64,000 nt of DNA from Hericium rajendrae (GCA_033439255.1 CM065889.1:1550001-1614000); one strand, 5' to 3'. Numbered from the stretch's first letter, positions 1 through 10,302 are shown. Notes: generated by a model not told the origin, from the letters alone. Made by a program: numbers and translations.

Positions 1-323
1 TGATGATTTTAGAATGTCTGATAAAGATTCTCATATCTAAGAACATGTCAAAGTCTGAGAGGTCTGATTTTGTCTGAGAGATAGAGACCTACATGATTAT
101 GTTTGATATATTGGATTTTTTCTGAAACAGCCTCTAATTTCTGAAAAAATCATCTACTTCTGTAGATATTTGAAAATCTGATAACTCTGATAACATCTGA
201 ATTTTTTCTGAAGTCAAAAAAGTATCTACTCATTGTTTTATTCATATTTGGGTATCAGACATTGAAAAATTTTCAGATCAGTCAGACCATCAGACTAGCC
301 ATTAAATTTGGCTCTTCTTGATG
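1..323. mobile_element. Right end of a CATC-tipped DNA transposon (cut by window edge)
   Basis: The stretch is rich in TCTGA/TCAGA subterminal motifs, like the ends of the complete elements further along, and finishes at 323 with TTCTTGATG. That is the inverse of a CATCAAGAA tip, related to the CATCAG tips of family E1. The left end lies outside the window, so neither element nor target duplication can be confirmed. No coding potential is seen. Confidence 0.5.
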
Positions 324-422
324 CATGAGGTCTAACCTGAATCTGCATGAGTATCAGCCACTGGGTGATCTGAAGCTGTGGGTCAAGTACTCATGACACC
401 ACAGGTCACTCACAGGTCAGTT
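324..422. other. Spacer between transposon ends
   Basis: About 100 bases between the tip ending at 323 and the CATCTGAG tip starting at 423. No gene or repeat recognised. Confidence 0.5.
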
Positions 423-1174
423 CATCTGAGGAATTTGTTTTATATATAGCTGCAGGTTACATTATAGGTGCTATCATTGAGGTATCAGAGCTATGAGAGC
501 TTCTATAGCTGGTAGTACTAGCTATGTTGTGTTACCATAGCTTCCATAGCTAGTAGCACTAGCTATGTTGTGTTCCCATAGCTTCCATAGCTAGTAGTAT
601 GAACTATATAACACTATCATACTTAACAGGGTGAGCTATGACTGCTAGTAACACTATTATTACCATCAAATCAACAAACTATGAAAAATTCTAAGTCAAA
701 CTTAATTATATTTATTAGTACCACTACTACCAGTGACAGTTCATTGTACTACAGCTATGAAGTAGGCACAGCAAAGCACACATGCACTTAAGGTGCAGCA
801 TGCGTGTGTGACACAGTGTCTGTGCACGAGGCACGGTGGGTGGTGGGCCCATACACGAGGTGCGCGAGACTGGCATAAGGCATCAGAGGGTAGCGCAGAA
901 TGTGCAGGTGTGTGTGAGGCTGGCATGTGCAAGGTGTCAGGGTGCCGTGTGCCTGCATGTGATGTAGCAGGCCTGCTGTGAGGTACAATGGCCGTGCACA
1001 GGAGTACGTGTGCTGGCAGGACCTGTGCGCGATAGAGCAGGCCTGCACATGGGATACAAAACATGGGGTCCGTGTGCAAGGCACAATGGACTGTGGGAGC
1101 ATGCGCAGGGCACAGGAGGTTGGCCTGAGATGCAGGGGCATGTCTGAGACATGCAGTGACTGCACAAGGCATTA
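423..1174 (+). mobile_element. Left part of an E2-family element (CATCTGAG tip)
   Basis: Starts with CATCTGAGGAA after a TT dinucleotide, matching the left tips at 5393, 10926 and 40439. Next comes the AGCTATG-rich minisatellite (about 440-700: repeated AGCTATG, CATAGCT and CCATAGCTAG words), then a GC-richer part (740-1174) dense in GTGCATG, TGCATGC and GCACGAGGCAC words. The same order is seen in both delimited E2 copies. The element is interrupted at 1175 by a short E1 and no right end can be assigned. The small ORFs in the GC-rich part change frame freely and are not genes. Confidence 0.6.
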
Positions 1175-2470
1175 CATCAGTAAACCTGGAAATTTCTGAT
1201 TGATATCTGATTGTATCTGATTTGATCTGATTCAGACCATTCAGACAGTCAGATGAGTCAGGTAGGTCTCTATCGTCCAGTGTCTTTCAGATAAAAGTGT
1301 CTGATTTCAGAACAAAGTCTGAGTATCAGATAGCCATCTGAGTGTCAGATCTTATCTGAGAGTCAGACAGCCATCTAAATATCAGATCTTGTCTGAGAGT
1401 CAGACAGCCATCTGAATATCAAACAATTGTCTGGAATGTCAGATCTTATCTAAGTATCAGAGTTTATCTGAGAGGCAGATGTTCTCTGATATTTATCTTA
1501 GTTGTATCTGAGGTCAGACTTATGATTGGATATCAGATCAAAGTCTGACATAAGATAATGTCTAACAGTCAGATGTCTAGATAAACCTTCAGATTTCAGA
1601 CATTGTGCAAAAGCAGGCTTATTTCTCAGACATATTTGAGTTCACACTCAAAATCAGATAGAAGCCATATAAGGTCAGACATCAGAATCAGTCTAATTAT
1701 ATGATATTCATCTCTAGGACTTGGGTCTAGAGATAAGTACACATAGTCAAGAGGAGATGCATGGGAATGGAGTCATCATGTTGGAGTGCAGGAAGGGGTG
1801 CATCGGAGGTCAGATGAGGTGTAACCAAAGAGAAATGATTTAGTACAAAAAAATGAGAAAAGAATACCATACTCACCTGCGAAGGACCTACTGTGCTGTC
1901 ACGAGACTACAGGGCATCGAGAGTCTAAGTACAAAGAAAGAAGGCATCACTCGATAACGAGCAATGCTCTCTTTGTTAGTACATGAGAACAACCAAGATT
2001 AACAAGATTAACTTACAATTGTTTGTTACCCTAGAGACTGCCACGAATCCGTTCGACAGCGACTGGACAGCGCACGATGTTTATCGAGCTTCGTTGCCAC
2101 AGCAACGAGGATCGATGTCGACGCTGACGCCGCGGGCGGGGTTGAGGGAAGCAGAGGGGTGGAGGCTTGCGGACGTGGTGCACACGCACTCGGGGCATGC
2201 GCGGAGGCAGAAAGCGATGGAGCAGATGCATGCGAGCTTTTGAGAGCTCGCTCGAGTCGTGGACAGTGACCGCGGGCTGTTGAAGCCACGCGGGAATGCG
2301 CAGGAGGCGGGGCGAGGCGCATTGAATAACGTGCAGCCGAGCCTCGTTGCCACGGCAACGAGACTCGACGATGTTGCCGGCGAGGTTGTCGAAGGAGTGG
2401 GATGGGGGCGGGTTCATAAGCATGGTTGCGGGGTGTCGTAGGGGGAATATAGGGTGGTGCTGGGGGTGAT

Positions 2471-2563
2471 CTGGGCATCAAAGGGAAGGATCAACGAGCA
2501 TCACTCGAGTGATGCTCGTTTTGTTAGCATAACACGACAAGAATTGAGGACTGTTCTACTTAC
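2471..2563 (-). other. Intron-like module with perfect 28-bp palindrome
   Basis: Read on the minus strand: a GTAAGT donor (2563-2558), a GCTAAC branch site (2528-2523), the perfect 28-bp palindrome AACGAGCATCACTC/GAGTGATGCTCGTT (2520-2493) and a CCCAG acceptor ending at 2471, 93 nt in total. The hairpin lies exactly between branch point and 3' splice site. A second module on the same strand has its branch near 1981 and an imperfect hairpin near 1966-1944. Both recur unchanged in the other two short E1 copies. Confidence 0.6.
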
Positions 2564-2899
2564 CTAAGCCCCTCAACCTGGCTACAACCCTCCTAAACGT
2601 CGAACGATGTGAGGCGGCATGTGTGAAGAGGAAGAAGACGGGTGGGACGAGAGATCTACGAGACTACGAGTCTCAGTAAGGGAGTTGAACGTTGAAACGT
2701 TGAACTGTTGAACGTTGAAGTCGACGCGCGTTGCCGGGGATTGCCGGTCGGGGATTGCCGACCGGGCCGTTGGCTTGCCGGAAGCTCAACGTGCGTTGAA
2801 ACGTTAGAGTCGTACTTGCTGTCTTTCGTCTCTCCTCCCCTCCATTCTTTCTTCATTTTCTGATCCCCTGAAGGCCTGAGGGGCTTAGTCGAGGCCTAG

Positions 2900-3142
2900 G
2901 TAAGTCGCTAGGTCTATTATTGTATATGTTCATTGTACTAACTCGGGGAGTACTGCTCGTTTCGAGCAGTACTCCCTATTTTCGCACTCTCTGACATCAA
3001 TTCGAAGGCCGGAAGGACGCGTTAGAAGGCCGGACGGGCTTACTGGAGGCTAGATGGCTCTAAGGTGAGTCCTAAATTTAGTATTTCATCGTCTTTCGTG
3101 CTAATCTCGGGAGTACTGCTCGATAACGAGCAGTACTCTCCG
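2900..3142 (+). other. Two forward intron-like modules with GAGTACTGCTCG hairpins
   Basis: First module: GTAAGT at 2900, CTAAC at 2938-2942, then a 14-bp perfect stem GGGAGTACTGCTCG/CGAGCAGTACTCCC with a TTT loop at 2946-2976. Second module: GTGAGT at 3065, CTAAT at 3101, then GAGTACTGCTCG-ATAA-CGAGCAGTACTC at 3111-3138. Order and spacing (donor, about 40 nt, branch site, hairpin within 2-10 nt) match the modules at 25.1-26.6 kb. The same modules appear in reverse at 14930-15185 and 21810-22065. Confidence 0.6.
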
Positions 3143-3199
3143 TTTTCTCGTTTGCACCAAACCCCCCACCCCGTCCGTCGCGTGTCTCGCGCCCCTCCT

Positions 3200-3980
3200 C
3201 CCGCGCAGGCTACTGGGTCCGAAATCTGTGCATTTCGGGCCCCACAGGTACGTGGGCCTTTTGTTATCGTATTTCCCTGCCCGCGCAGGCTGGGGTGCCC
3301 GAAACGTTTTCGTTTTGGGCCCTACAGCTGCGCGGGCCTCCGAATTTTGTATCTACCTGCCCGTAGCACCTGTGGTGCCCGAAACGTTTTCGTTTCAGGC
3401 CCTACAGCTGCGCGGGCCTTCAATTATCGTATCTACGTGCCCGCGCAGGTGTGGGGTCCGAAACGTTTTCGTTTCGGGCCCTATAGATGCGTGGGCATTC
3501 TATTTTCGTATCTACCTGCCCACGCAAGCTGTGGGGCCCGAAACGTTCACGTTTCGGGCCCTACAGATGCATGGACATTCGACTATGGTGTCTACCTGCC
3601 CGCGCAAGCTGTGGGGCCCGAAACATCATCGTTTCGGGCCCTACAGATACGTGGGCCTTCTATTTTCGTATCTACCTGCCCGCGCAAGCTGTGGGGCCCG
3701 AAACATCATCGTTTCGGGCCCTACAGATGTGCGGGCCTTCGATTTTCGTAGTTACCTCCCCGCGCAGGCTGTAGGGCCGGAAACGAGAACGTTTCGGGTC
3801 CTACAGATGCGCAGACCTTCGGCTTTCGTAGCTACCTACCCGCGCAGGCTGTAGGGCCCGAAACGATAACGTTTCGGGTCCTACAGATGCGCGGACCTTC
3901 GGTTTTCGTAGTTACCTGCCCGCGCATGCTGTGGGGTTCGAAACGAGAATGTTTCGGGTCCTACAGGCACGTGGGCCTTC
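3200..3980. repeat. 80-bp palindromic satellite, about 9.5 units
   Basis: Units recur exactly every 80 bp; the CCTACAG word starts near 3241, 3321, 3401, 3481, 3561, 3641, 3721, 3801, 3881 and 3961. Each unit holds a near-perfect inverted repeat of the form GGCCCGAAACG-N4-CGTTTCGGGCC plus a GC stem CTGCCCGCGCA...TGCGCGGGC. The long ORFs across it are artefacts: 80 is not a multiple of 3, so the same peptide words cycle through three frames. Inverted copies lie at about 14100-14870 and 20980-21750. Confidence 0.9.
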
Positions 3981-4199
3981 AGTGATCATGTCAAGTTGTC
4001 AATTTATGCATGTTAAATCTAGACTCTGCAAAGCTGTTGTGAGTACTCAGCCTAAGTTCAGATTGAGCTCAAGTCCAATTTAAAATCAAAGTCTGATTTT
4101 CCATTTGATCCCGGTGCCAGTTCTGATTTTATAGCAGCCATTCAGATCCAGATTTAAGCTTGGATTTGATTTCTGTGGTGCTCAGGTTCACTTTCTGAC

Positions 4200-5200
4200 C
4201 TTTAAGTCTGAGACAACTGTAAATATCTGATGAAATTTTAGATGTCTGATGTGTCTGAAGGCTTATCTGACTTTGTCTGATAAATAGCTACTGTCTAACT
4301 CTCATTTAATGTCTGACAAGATCAATAATGTCTGAAACAAGTTCATAAGTCTTATATGTTTAAAAGAACCTAAATGATAAGGACTTATTTGACTTAATTG
4401 AAAAGTAGCAGCTATTTGACTTTAATTCAATCTCTGAAAGACTTAATAATGTCTGATCAAAGTTCAAAGGTCTGGCATATCTAAAAGTATCTGAATAATA
4501 GAGACCTATCTGACTCTATCTGAAAAGTAACAATTGTCTGACATTTATTGAATGTCTAACAAAATAATCTTCATCTGACAGATTTTTAAAATTCTGACAT
4601 GTCTGAAAAAATCTGAATGATAGAGACCTACCTGACTTTGTCTGAAAAGTAGCAATGGTCTGACATTTATTGAATGTCTGATAAGATGATCTTCATCTGA
4701 CAGATGTGTAAGAATCTGATATGTCTGAGAACATCTGAACGATAGAGACCTACCTAACTTCATCTAAAAAGTAGCAATGGTCTGATATTTATTAACTGTC
4801 TGGCAAAATAATCTTCATCTGACAGATACATAACAATCTGACATGTCTGAAAACATCTGGACAATAGGGACCTACCTGACTCTATCTGAAAAGTAGCAAT
4901 GGTCTGACATTTATTTAATGCCTGACAAAATAACCTTCATCTGACAGATGTGTAAGAATCTGATATGTCTGAGAACATCTGGATGATAGAGACCTACCTG
5001 ACTCTATCTGAAAAGTAGCAATAATCTGACTTTAATTGAATGTCTGACAAAATTACCTTTATCTGATAGACTTTTAAGAATCTGATAGGTCTGTTTATAT
5101 CTGATATTCTTCTGATCTTACAAAATGATCTACACATTATTTTATTCATATGTGAGTCAGACAAATGGACCTGTTCAGAACTCTCAGACAAAAGTCAGAC
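4200..5200. repeat. 122-bp subterminal tandem repeats of E1
   Basis: The phrase GATAGAGACCTACCTGAC recurs at 4619, 4741, about 4863 and 4985, a 122-bp period, with more diverged units to the left. Units are built from TCTGACA/TGTCAGA words and CTTCATCTGACAGAT. Reverse copies lie at 12900-13860 and 19780-20740, and diverged units at 27180-28190. Arrays of this kind near transposon ends are usual transposase binding sites; that role is inferred. Small ORFs here (for example near 4994-5191) are repeat translations. Confidence 0.8.
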
Positions 5201-5236
5201 AGTCAGACTAGTCAGAAGATTCCTCATTTCCTGATG

Positions 5237-5392
5237 TGAGGCAGCAGGCTCATGTGCGGGGGTGAGGTCTTGCATGCACATGCAGGGTGGATTGGCCACA
5301 TGAGACATGGGGAGGTGGTGATGGTGCACTGGGGATGCCCACTGCATGCTTGAGGCACAGGGATCGCGAACGGGATGACATTCGAGTCCTGT
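5237..5392. other. GC-richer flank of copy 1
   Basis: Continuation of the TGCATG-rich sequence that flanks copy 1 on its other side (740-1174), ending where the next CATCTGAG tip begins. No gene seen. Confidence 0.4.
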
Positions 5393-6586
5393 CATCTGAG
5401 AAAAGTAAATTATACATAGCTGTAGGTTACATTATCGAAGCTATCATTGAGCTATGAGAGCTATGAAGTTGATTTATCCAGCTATGTAGAGCTATGGGAG
5501 CTTTCATAGCTTCCATAGCTAGTAGTGCAAGCTATATAGTGTTACCATGGCTCCATAGCCAGCAGTCTAAAACACATAGCACTATTGTACTTCATAAGGT
5601 GAGCTATGACTACTATTAGTACTATTAGTACTATATCAAGTCAACTAGGTACAAAAATTTTGAAGTCAAAATTAATGATATTTAATGAGATTACTACAAC
5701 AATCAAGTATACTACAGATGTGAGGCACAGACACATGTGCACGAGGCACAGCAGGCCTACATGACGTGGTGGGCCTGCGTGTGGGAAACTGGGGACATGG
5801 GGCCCATGCACAAACTGTCAGGCTGCGGCAGCCCATGCGCAAGGTGCTGGATCGCAGCGGGGTCATGCACGAAGGGCGAAGATGGTGCGCAAGGTGTGGG
5901 GGCCAGGTGCAAGGTGCACAGGTGCACAGGAGGCATACATGTGGCACAGCGGATGTGGTCGAGGCACGGCCAGCATGCAGGAGGTGATCCGGTGCTGAGT
6001 CCATCCACGAGGCGTTAGGGATGTCGGCAAGGGCATGGCGAGTGTGGCAAGGACATGCCGGACATGTGCACAAGGCACCAGGTCTGTGCGCAAGGCGTTG
6101 GCATGCAGCAGGCTCATGCTCAAGGGCGGGAAGCTGGGACAAGGCACAGAGGCCGTGCGCGAGACATGGCAGACCCATGCGTGACACAGCAGGTCTGTGC
6201 GCCGAGGTGCGAGGCACGCGGGGCCATTGTCAAGGTGTCGTGGCCCATGCACGATGCAGCAAGCCCACGAGTGAGGTGCAATGGCTGCATGTGGGAGAGC
6301 AGTGCAGGGTGCAAGGTGCTGGGCTGCGTGCGAGACTCCCGGCTGTGGCGCACCTATGCAGGGTGACACACGATGTACCGATGTGCATGCCCATCCCACC
6401 TCACTGCACTGGCATTTCGTGTGGGCCTGTGCATGAGACGATGAGGCCGTGTGCATCGTGCCTGGCCTGTGCACCAAGCAGCATTGCTGTGGACGGGATG
6501 GTGGGGCCATGCGAGAGGGGCAGATCCTGTGTGCGAAGCAGCAGGCTGGTGTTCACATTGTCCGGCAGCATGTGTGCACCAGTGCA
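5393..6586 (+). mobile_element. Left part of another E2-family element
   Basis: Starts with CATCTGAGAAAAG after GT, then the AGCTATG minisatellite (about 5415-5630) and a long GTGC/TGCATG-rich tract (5700-6586), the E2 order. A new tip (CATCAGTACTCTTAC) begins at 6587, so the element is interrupted; no right end with a matching GT could be found. The many overlapping ORFs of 60-215 aa on both strands in the GC-rich tract lack any recognisable domain and contradict one another, so I call no gene. Confidence 0.55.
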
Positions 6587-7482
6587 CATCAGTACTCTTA
6601 CAAACTTTCTGCTGGATCTTATTCTGTCTGATCTTGTCTGATCATCTTATATACCTGACAGATTGGTCATTTCTGGCTAAAAACAAAATCAGGCAAGTCA
6701 GGCAGAGTCAGATTTTATCAGATATGCATTTACACTCAGACCTAGTCAGATTTGAAATATCTTCTGCTGCCAGACAGATCAGGCAGGGTATAGTCTCCCA
6801 GACATAGTCAGATTTTGAATGTTGTTCAGATTTCAGATATTCTTCAGATTTTGGATGTTGATCAGATTTTTTTTTCTTGTCAGGTCAGTCAGGCAGGGTG
6901 TAGTCTTCCAGACACAATCAGATTTTAGGTGTCTTTCAGATTTTTTGCTGTCAGACAGATCAGGCAGGGTGTAGTCTCTCAGACACAGTCAGATTTTTGA
7001 TGTTCTCCAGATTTTAAATGTTTATCAGATTTGTTTTCTTGTCAGTTTAGCCAAGCAGATGTAATCTCTTAGACATAGTCAGATATCAACTTACATTTAG
7101 ATTTTAACTCAATATCAAATCAAGCAGAATAATTAAAAATTAACAAGTGTAGATGGATAGACATGAATATAAGACAGTGCACTAATGTGCATTGAATAAA
7201 CTTGCAAGTAAAAATGAATGTGAGTTTGAACAGAGGATAAAAATCCAATATATTGTTATTACTAGTAGATAAAAGCTATGCAGACCAAGTAGAATATCAG
7301 TGTTGTTATATTGTACCACTTTAGTTGTAGACCTGCATCATAGATTACACTGGCAGATGTTTATAAGTCTAATTAAAAATTTGGTCATACCCAACATTAT
7401 CGAGCCTATAACCAAAACAGATAGTAGTTTGCAACACATTGTAAAACTGCCTGAAGAGGCCTACAATAGATAATATGAACAA
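6587..7482 (+). mobile_element. Left end of a CATCAGTACTC-tipped element
   Basis: CATCAGTACTCTTACAAACT at 6587 begins TCTGA-rich sequence with repeated GGCAGGGTGTAGTCT words. The inverse tip, ending GTAAGAGTACTGATG, is at 30,877-30,901 with the inverse subterminal words (ACTATACCCTGC), but flanking dinucleotides (CA and TA) and flanking sequence do not match, so these are probably ends of two different copies. 7100-7482 is AT-rich without a gene. Confidence 0.5.
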
Positions 7483-7620
7483 CATCAGAAACCTTCAAAC
7501 TTTCTATTTGACCAGCAAGACATGTTAGTGTCTGATGCAACTGCTGCAGATCATGCAGAGATACAATCAGACACTGTCAGATGCCTCATAGGTCAAACAG
7601 AAGTTTTGAAGGTTCCTGAT
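7483..7620. mobile_element. Small MITE, about 138 bp
   Basis: Begins CATCAGAAACCTTCAAACTT and ends AAGTTTTGAAGGTTCCTGAT, an inverted repeat matching the 401-bp MITE at 54898-55298. The last G of the expected CTGATG tip is missing because the TACGATTCC arm starts there, so no target duplication can be read. Confidence 0.65.
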
Positions 7621-7770
7621 TACGATTCCTTAGAATCGTTTACTCTATACCGCCTTTTCATAGTGAAAATGACATGCAAACGATGACTATGCCCATTAGG
7701 CAGTTGGCTTATATAATCACACATCTTCAATCTGACGAGTTTGCAGGTTCAATTCCAGCTCTGGCCGAAC
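7621..7770 (+). repeat. tRNA-derived segment at the start of a transposon arm
   Basis: Opens with the inverted repeat ACGATTC-CTTA-GAATCGT, followed by a tRNA-like stretch: a box-A-like TAGGCAGTTGG near 7697, a canonical box B GGTTCAATTCC at 7746-7756, then CTCTGGCC and a T run. The anticodon and acceptor stems do not pair well, so it is a tRNA relic or a SINE head, not a working tRNA. Related copies are at about 9024-9178, 38698-38855 and, inverted, 33440-33584. Confidence 0.45.
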
Positions 7771-7789
7771 TTTTTTTTTTTACACTTTA

Positions 7790-8400
7790 TTTACTGTAAC
7801 TTGGTCAGACCAATTCACTCATTCTTAAATGCATCAAAATCTGATCATTTATCACTTTCTAGTCATATTTTATGCATCTTGATCCATGCAGAACTTGCAG
7901 AATGTAAAGCATTCCTGTATTTTTTTCCTAGGATGCTTGATTCCCAGCTAGCTCAGTCAATTCTTGACCAATTCACTCGTTCTCAAGTGCATTAGAATCT
8001 ACTCATTTATCACTTTTTATCTGTATTTTATGTGTGTTTATCCATACAGAACTTGTAGAATGCAAAGCACTTCTGTATTTCTCCTCCTAGTATGCTTGAT
8101 CCTTAGTTATCTCAGTTCATTCTTCACCGATTCACTTGTTGTCATGTGGATCAAATGCTACTCATTCATAACTTTTGAACCATATTTTGTGCATTTTGAT
8201 CCATGCAGAACTCGTAGAACACAAAGCACTTCTGTAATTTTTCTGCTAGTATGCTTGATCCTTAGCTATCTCAGTCAATTCTTTACCGATTCACTTGTTC
8301 TCAAGTGGATCAGATGCTACTCATTCATCACTTTCTAGTCATATTTTATATGTTATGATCCATGTAGAACTCACACAAAAACTTGGTTTTGTGATCTATG
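7790..8400. repeat. Tandem units of about 165 bp (arm repeats)
   Basis: Diverged units beginning CAGTCAATTCTTGACCAATTC and containing ATGCTTGATCC and TTTTATGCATCTTGATCCATG follow each other. Related arrays lie at 9180-9640, 38870-39310 and, inverted, 33020-33420. They resemble the 158-bp intron/exon units at 10.3 kb but have mostly lost the GTAAGT donor. The ORFs at 7741-8338 are translations of the repeat. Confidence 0.7.
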
Positions 8401-8568
8401 TTGCTCAATCATTTTTAATATACATTGAGCATACTCAATAAGTATATATACTATATAGCAATATACTATGTGATCAAATCATTTAATGACTGTTGAAAGA
8501 TTCAGTCTTAGTATGAGCTTCAATGCAGCAGTGCTTCATTATGGTATGGCTGTACCATGGTGAAGGTG

Positions 8569-8829
8569 CATCAGGAACCCTCAGAACTTTCTGATTGATC
8601 TGATTTGATCTGAGTTCAATCTGATCAATCTGATTCTAATCTGACTGATCTGATTTTTTTTGAATTAAGTATTGGAGGATTGAAATATTAATAACTAGAA
8701 TCCTTTAGTCTCATTATATATAATGCATAGATCAGAATTCCTTTAGAGCCATTTTCAGATCAACCAGATTGACATCAGATAGAATCAGATCAAATCAGAT
8801 CAATCAGAAAGTTCTGAGGGTTCCTGATG
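8569..8829. mobile_element. MITE of 261 bp with TG duplication
   Basis: Inverted tips CATCAGGAACCCTCAGAACT and AGTTCTGAGGGTTCCTGATG enclose TCTGATTTGATC repeats. TG lies directly on both sides (8567-8568 and 8830-8831). It is inserted next to a CCATGGTACGGCCGTACCATGG palindrome of the surrounding arm. Non-coding. Confidence 0.85.
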
Positions 8830-9640
8830 TGGTCACGTGTCGTTCACCATGGTACGGCCGTACCATGGTGGTGATCACATGATGATTACATAATCAAAAC
8901 TCGGTGGTGAAGTTTGAGTTTGCAAGTTCAATTCCAGTTCATGCCAGACTTTTTTGATATTTTTTAATACTGAAAATGATACAATCAATGAGCAATTAGC
9001 ATTAGTACAATGTCTACTCTTATAGTTATGATTCCTTAGAATCATTTACTCTATACCGCCTTTTCATAGTGAAAACGACACCAAAACGATGACTATGCCC
9101 ATTAGGCAGTTGGCTTATATAATCACACATCTTCAATCTAACGAGTTTGCAGGTTCAATTCCAGCTCTGGCCAGACTTTTTCTTTTACACTTTGTTTACT
9201 GTAACTTGGTCAGTTCTTGACCAATTCACACATTCTCAAATGCACCAGAATCTACTCATTTATCGCTTTCTAACCATATATTATGCATCTTGATCCATGC
9301 AGATCTTGCAGAATGCAAAGCATTCCTGTATTTTTTCCCCTAGTATGCTTGATCCTCAGCTAGCTCAGTCAGTTCTTGACTGATTCACTCATTCTTAGAT
9401 GTATCAGAATTTACTCATTCATTGCTTTTCAGCCATATTTTATGCATTTTGATCTGTGCAGAACTCGTAGAACATGAAGTACTTCTGTATTTTTCCTCCT
9501 AGTATGCTTGATTCTTAGTTATCTCAATCAATTCTCCACCAATTCACTCGTTCTCAAGTGGATCGAATACTACTCATTTATAGCTTTTGAACCATATTTT
9601 TTGCATTTTGATCCATGCAGAACTCATAGAATGTGAAGCA
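8830..9640. repeat. Outer-arm sequence: palindrome, tRNA-like segments and 165-bp repeats
   Basis: A 26-bp palindrome CACCATGGTACGG/CCGTACCATGGTG (about 8840-8866) leads into a segment with an AGTTCAATTCC box-B-like motif and a T run (about 8925-8955). A second tRNA-derived segment follows (9024-9178, box B at 9152-9162), then tandem 165-bp units. From 9024 on the sequence is nearly identical to 38698 onward, which marks a duplication. No gene. Confidence 0.6.
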
Positions 9641-9672
9641 CTTCATCATGGTACAGCTGTACCATGGTTGTG

Positions 9673-9728
9673 ATCACATGAGCACTTCACCATGGTACGG
9701 CCGTACCATGGTGAAGTGCTCATGTGAT
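9673..9728. repeat. Perfect 56-bp palindrome
   Basis: The half ATCACATGAGCACTTCACC ATGGTACGG is followed at once, without spacer, by its reverse complement; the centre lies between 9700 and 9701. Shorter versions of the same CCATGGTAC-GGCC-GTACCATGG core mark the arm ends near 8850, 32530-32590, 39365 and 58285. Confidence 0.9.
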
Positions 9729-10019
9729 GATTACATAATCAAAACTCGGTGGTGAAGTGTGAGTTCTCTTGAGTTTGCAAGTTCAATTCCAGTTCATGCC
9801 AGACTTTTTTAATATTTTTTAATACTAAGAATAATATAATCAATGAGCAATTAGCATTAGTACAATGTCTACTCTTATAGTATATTATAAGTACAGAAAT
9901 GCCTAGAAATCTATGATTTTGAAGACTGATTATATAATCAAAATTTCAGTTTTGAAGCACCAGCAGTAAAGTCTTGCTTTCTCATGAGCTTTACATCCTG
10001 CATGCTTGTCATGTTGGCT

Positions 10020-10110
10020 GCAAAGCTCGACGGGTATCTCCAAGTCATCCGCTGAGTGGTTAACAGTTTGGAACCAGGAGGTACTTGACCCGGCGGCTCA
10101 CCTTGGTCGT
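10020..10110 (+). repeat. tRNA-Leu/Ser-like segment within the arm
   Basis: GCTGAGTGGTTAACAG resembles a class II tRNA box A and GGTACTTGACCC a degenerate box B about 30 nt downstream. A cloverleaf cannot be drawn convincingly. Copies lie at 39690-39775 and, inverted, at 32150-32235 and 57905-57985. It could be a SINE head or chance similarity. Confidence 0.3.
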
Positions 10111-10302
10111 CTTGTATGTATCTAACTTGCTGAGCTGGCAGACTAATTTACTTATAGGTCTCTAAATCTGATACCAACTAAGGTATATTGAAGCTTATCA
10201 AAATGATATTGATAGCTGCTTCCAGATGAGGCCTTCTGAGCTATGCTAGCCTATCTGCCTAGTTGAAAATCAACCAATTATCATTATTCTAATGATCTTG
10301 AG

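Larger units (their letters stand above)
1175..5236 (+). mobile_element. Short E1 transposon, copy 1 (4,062 bp)
   Basis: Bounded by CATCAGTAAACCTGG on the left and CCTCATTTCCTGATG on the right. These form an imperfect terminal inverted repeat (CAG-AAA-GGAA-TTTCTGA pattern). Copies at 12840-16902 and 19718-23780 are the same sequence in reverse, differing by only a few substitutions (for example the codons read as SRAPP, SHALL and SRALL near one end). Flanking dinucleotides are TA and TG here, not a perfect duplication, unlike the other copies. No transposase is encoded; the inside holds hairpin introns, an 80-bp satellite and 122-bp subterminal repeats. Ends and TSD size resemble CACTA/Plavaka-type elements, so this is probably a non-autonomous element moved by such a transposase (inference). 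Confidence 0.85.

Noticed and set aside
740-1172. ORFs of 125-143 aa in the TGCATG-rich blocks (also at 5672-6510, 11215-12200, 40774-41355 and 55372-55942)
   Set aside because: Cys/His/Ala-rich frames on both strands result from TGC/CAT/GCA words; they do not keep frame between copies of the block.
2026-2481. ORF of 151 aa on minus, identical in three places (also 15596-16051 and 22474-22929)
   Set aside because: It is repeated only because it lies in E1. Three frames are open here at once and no domain is visible. It may be an exon between two hairpin introns, but I cannot support a protein.
3065-3854. Overlapping ORFs of 95-228 aa, repeated in E1 copies 2 and 3, that look like a conserved protein
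   Set aside because: They are translations of the 80-bp satellite; because 80 is not divisible by 3, one peptide pattern cycles through three frames. Conservation between copies is conservation of the transposon.
4200-5200. Regular 122-bp repeats that could suggest a CRISPR-like array
   Set aside because: Whole units repeat with no constant-repeat/variable-spacer pattern, in a eukaryotic setting at a transposon end.
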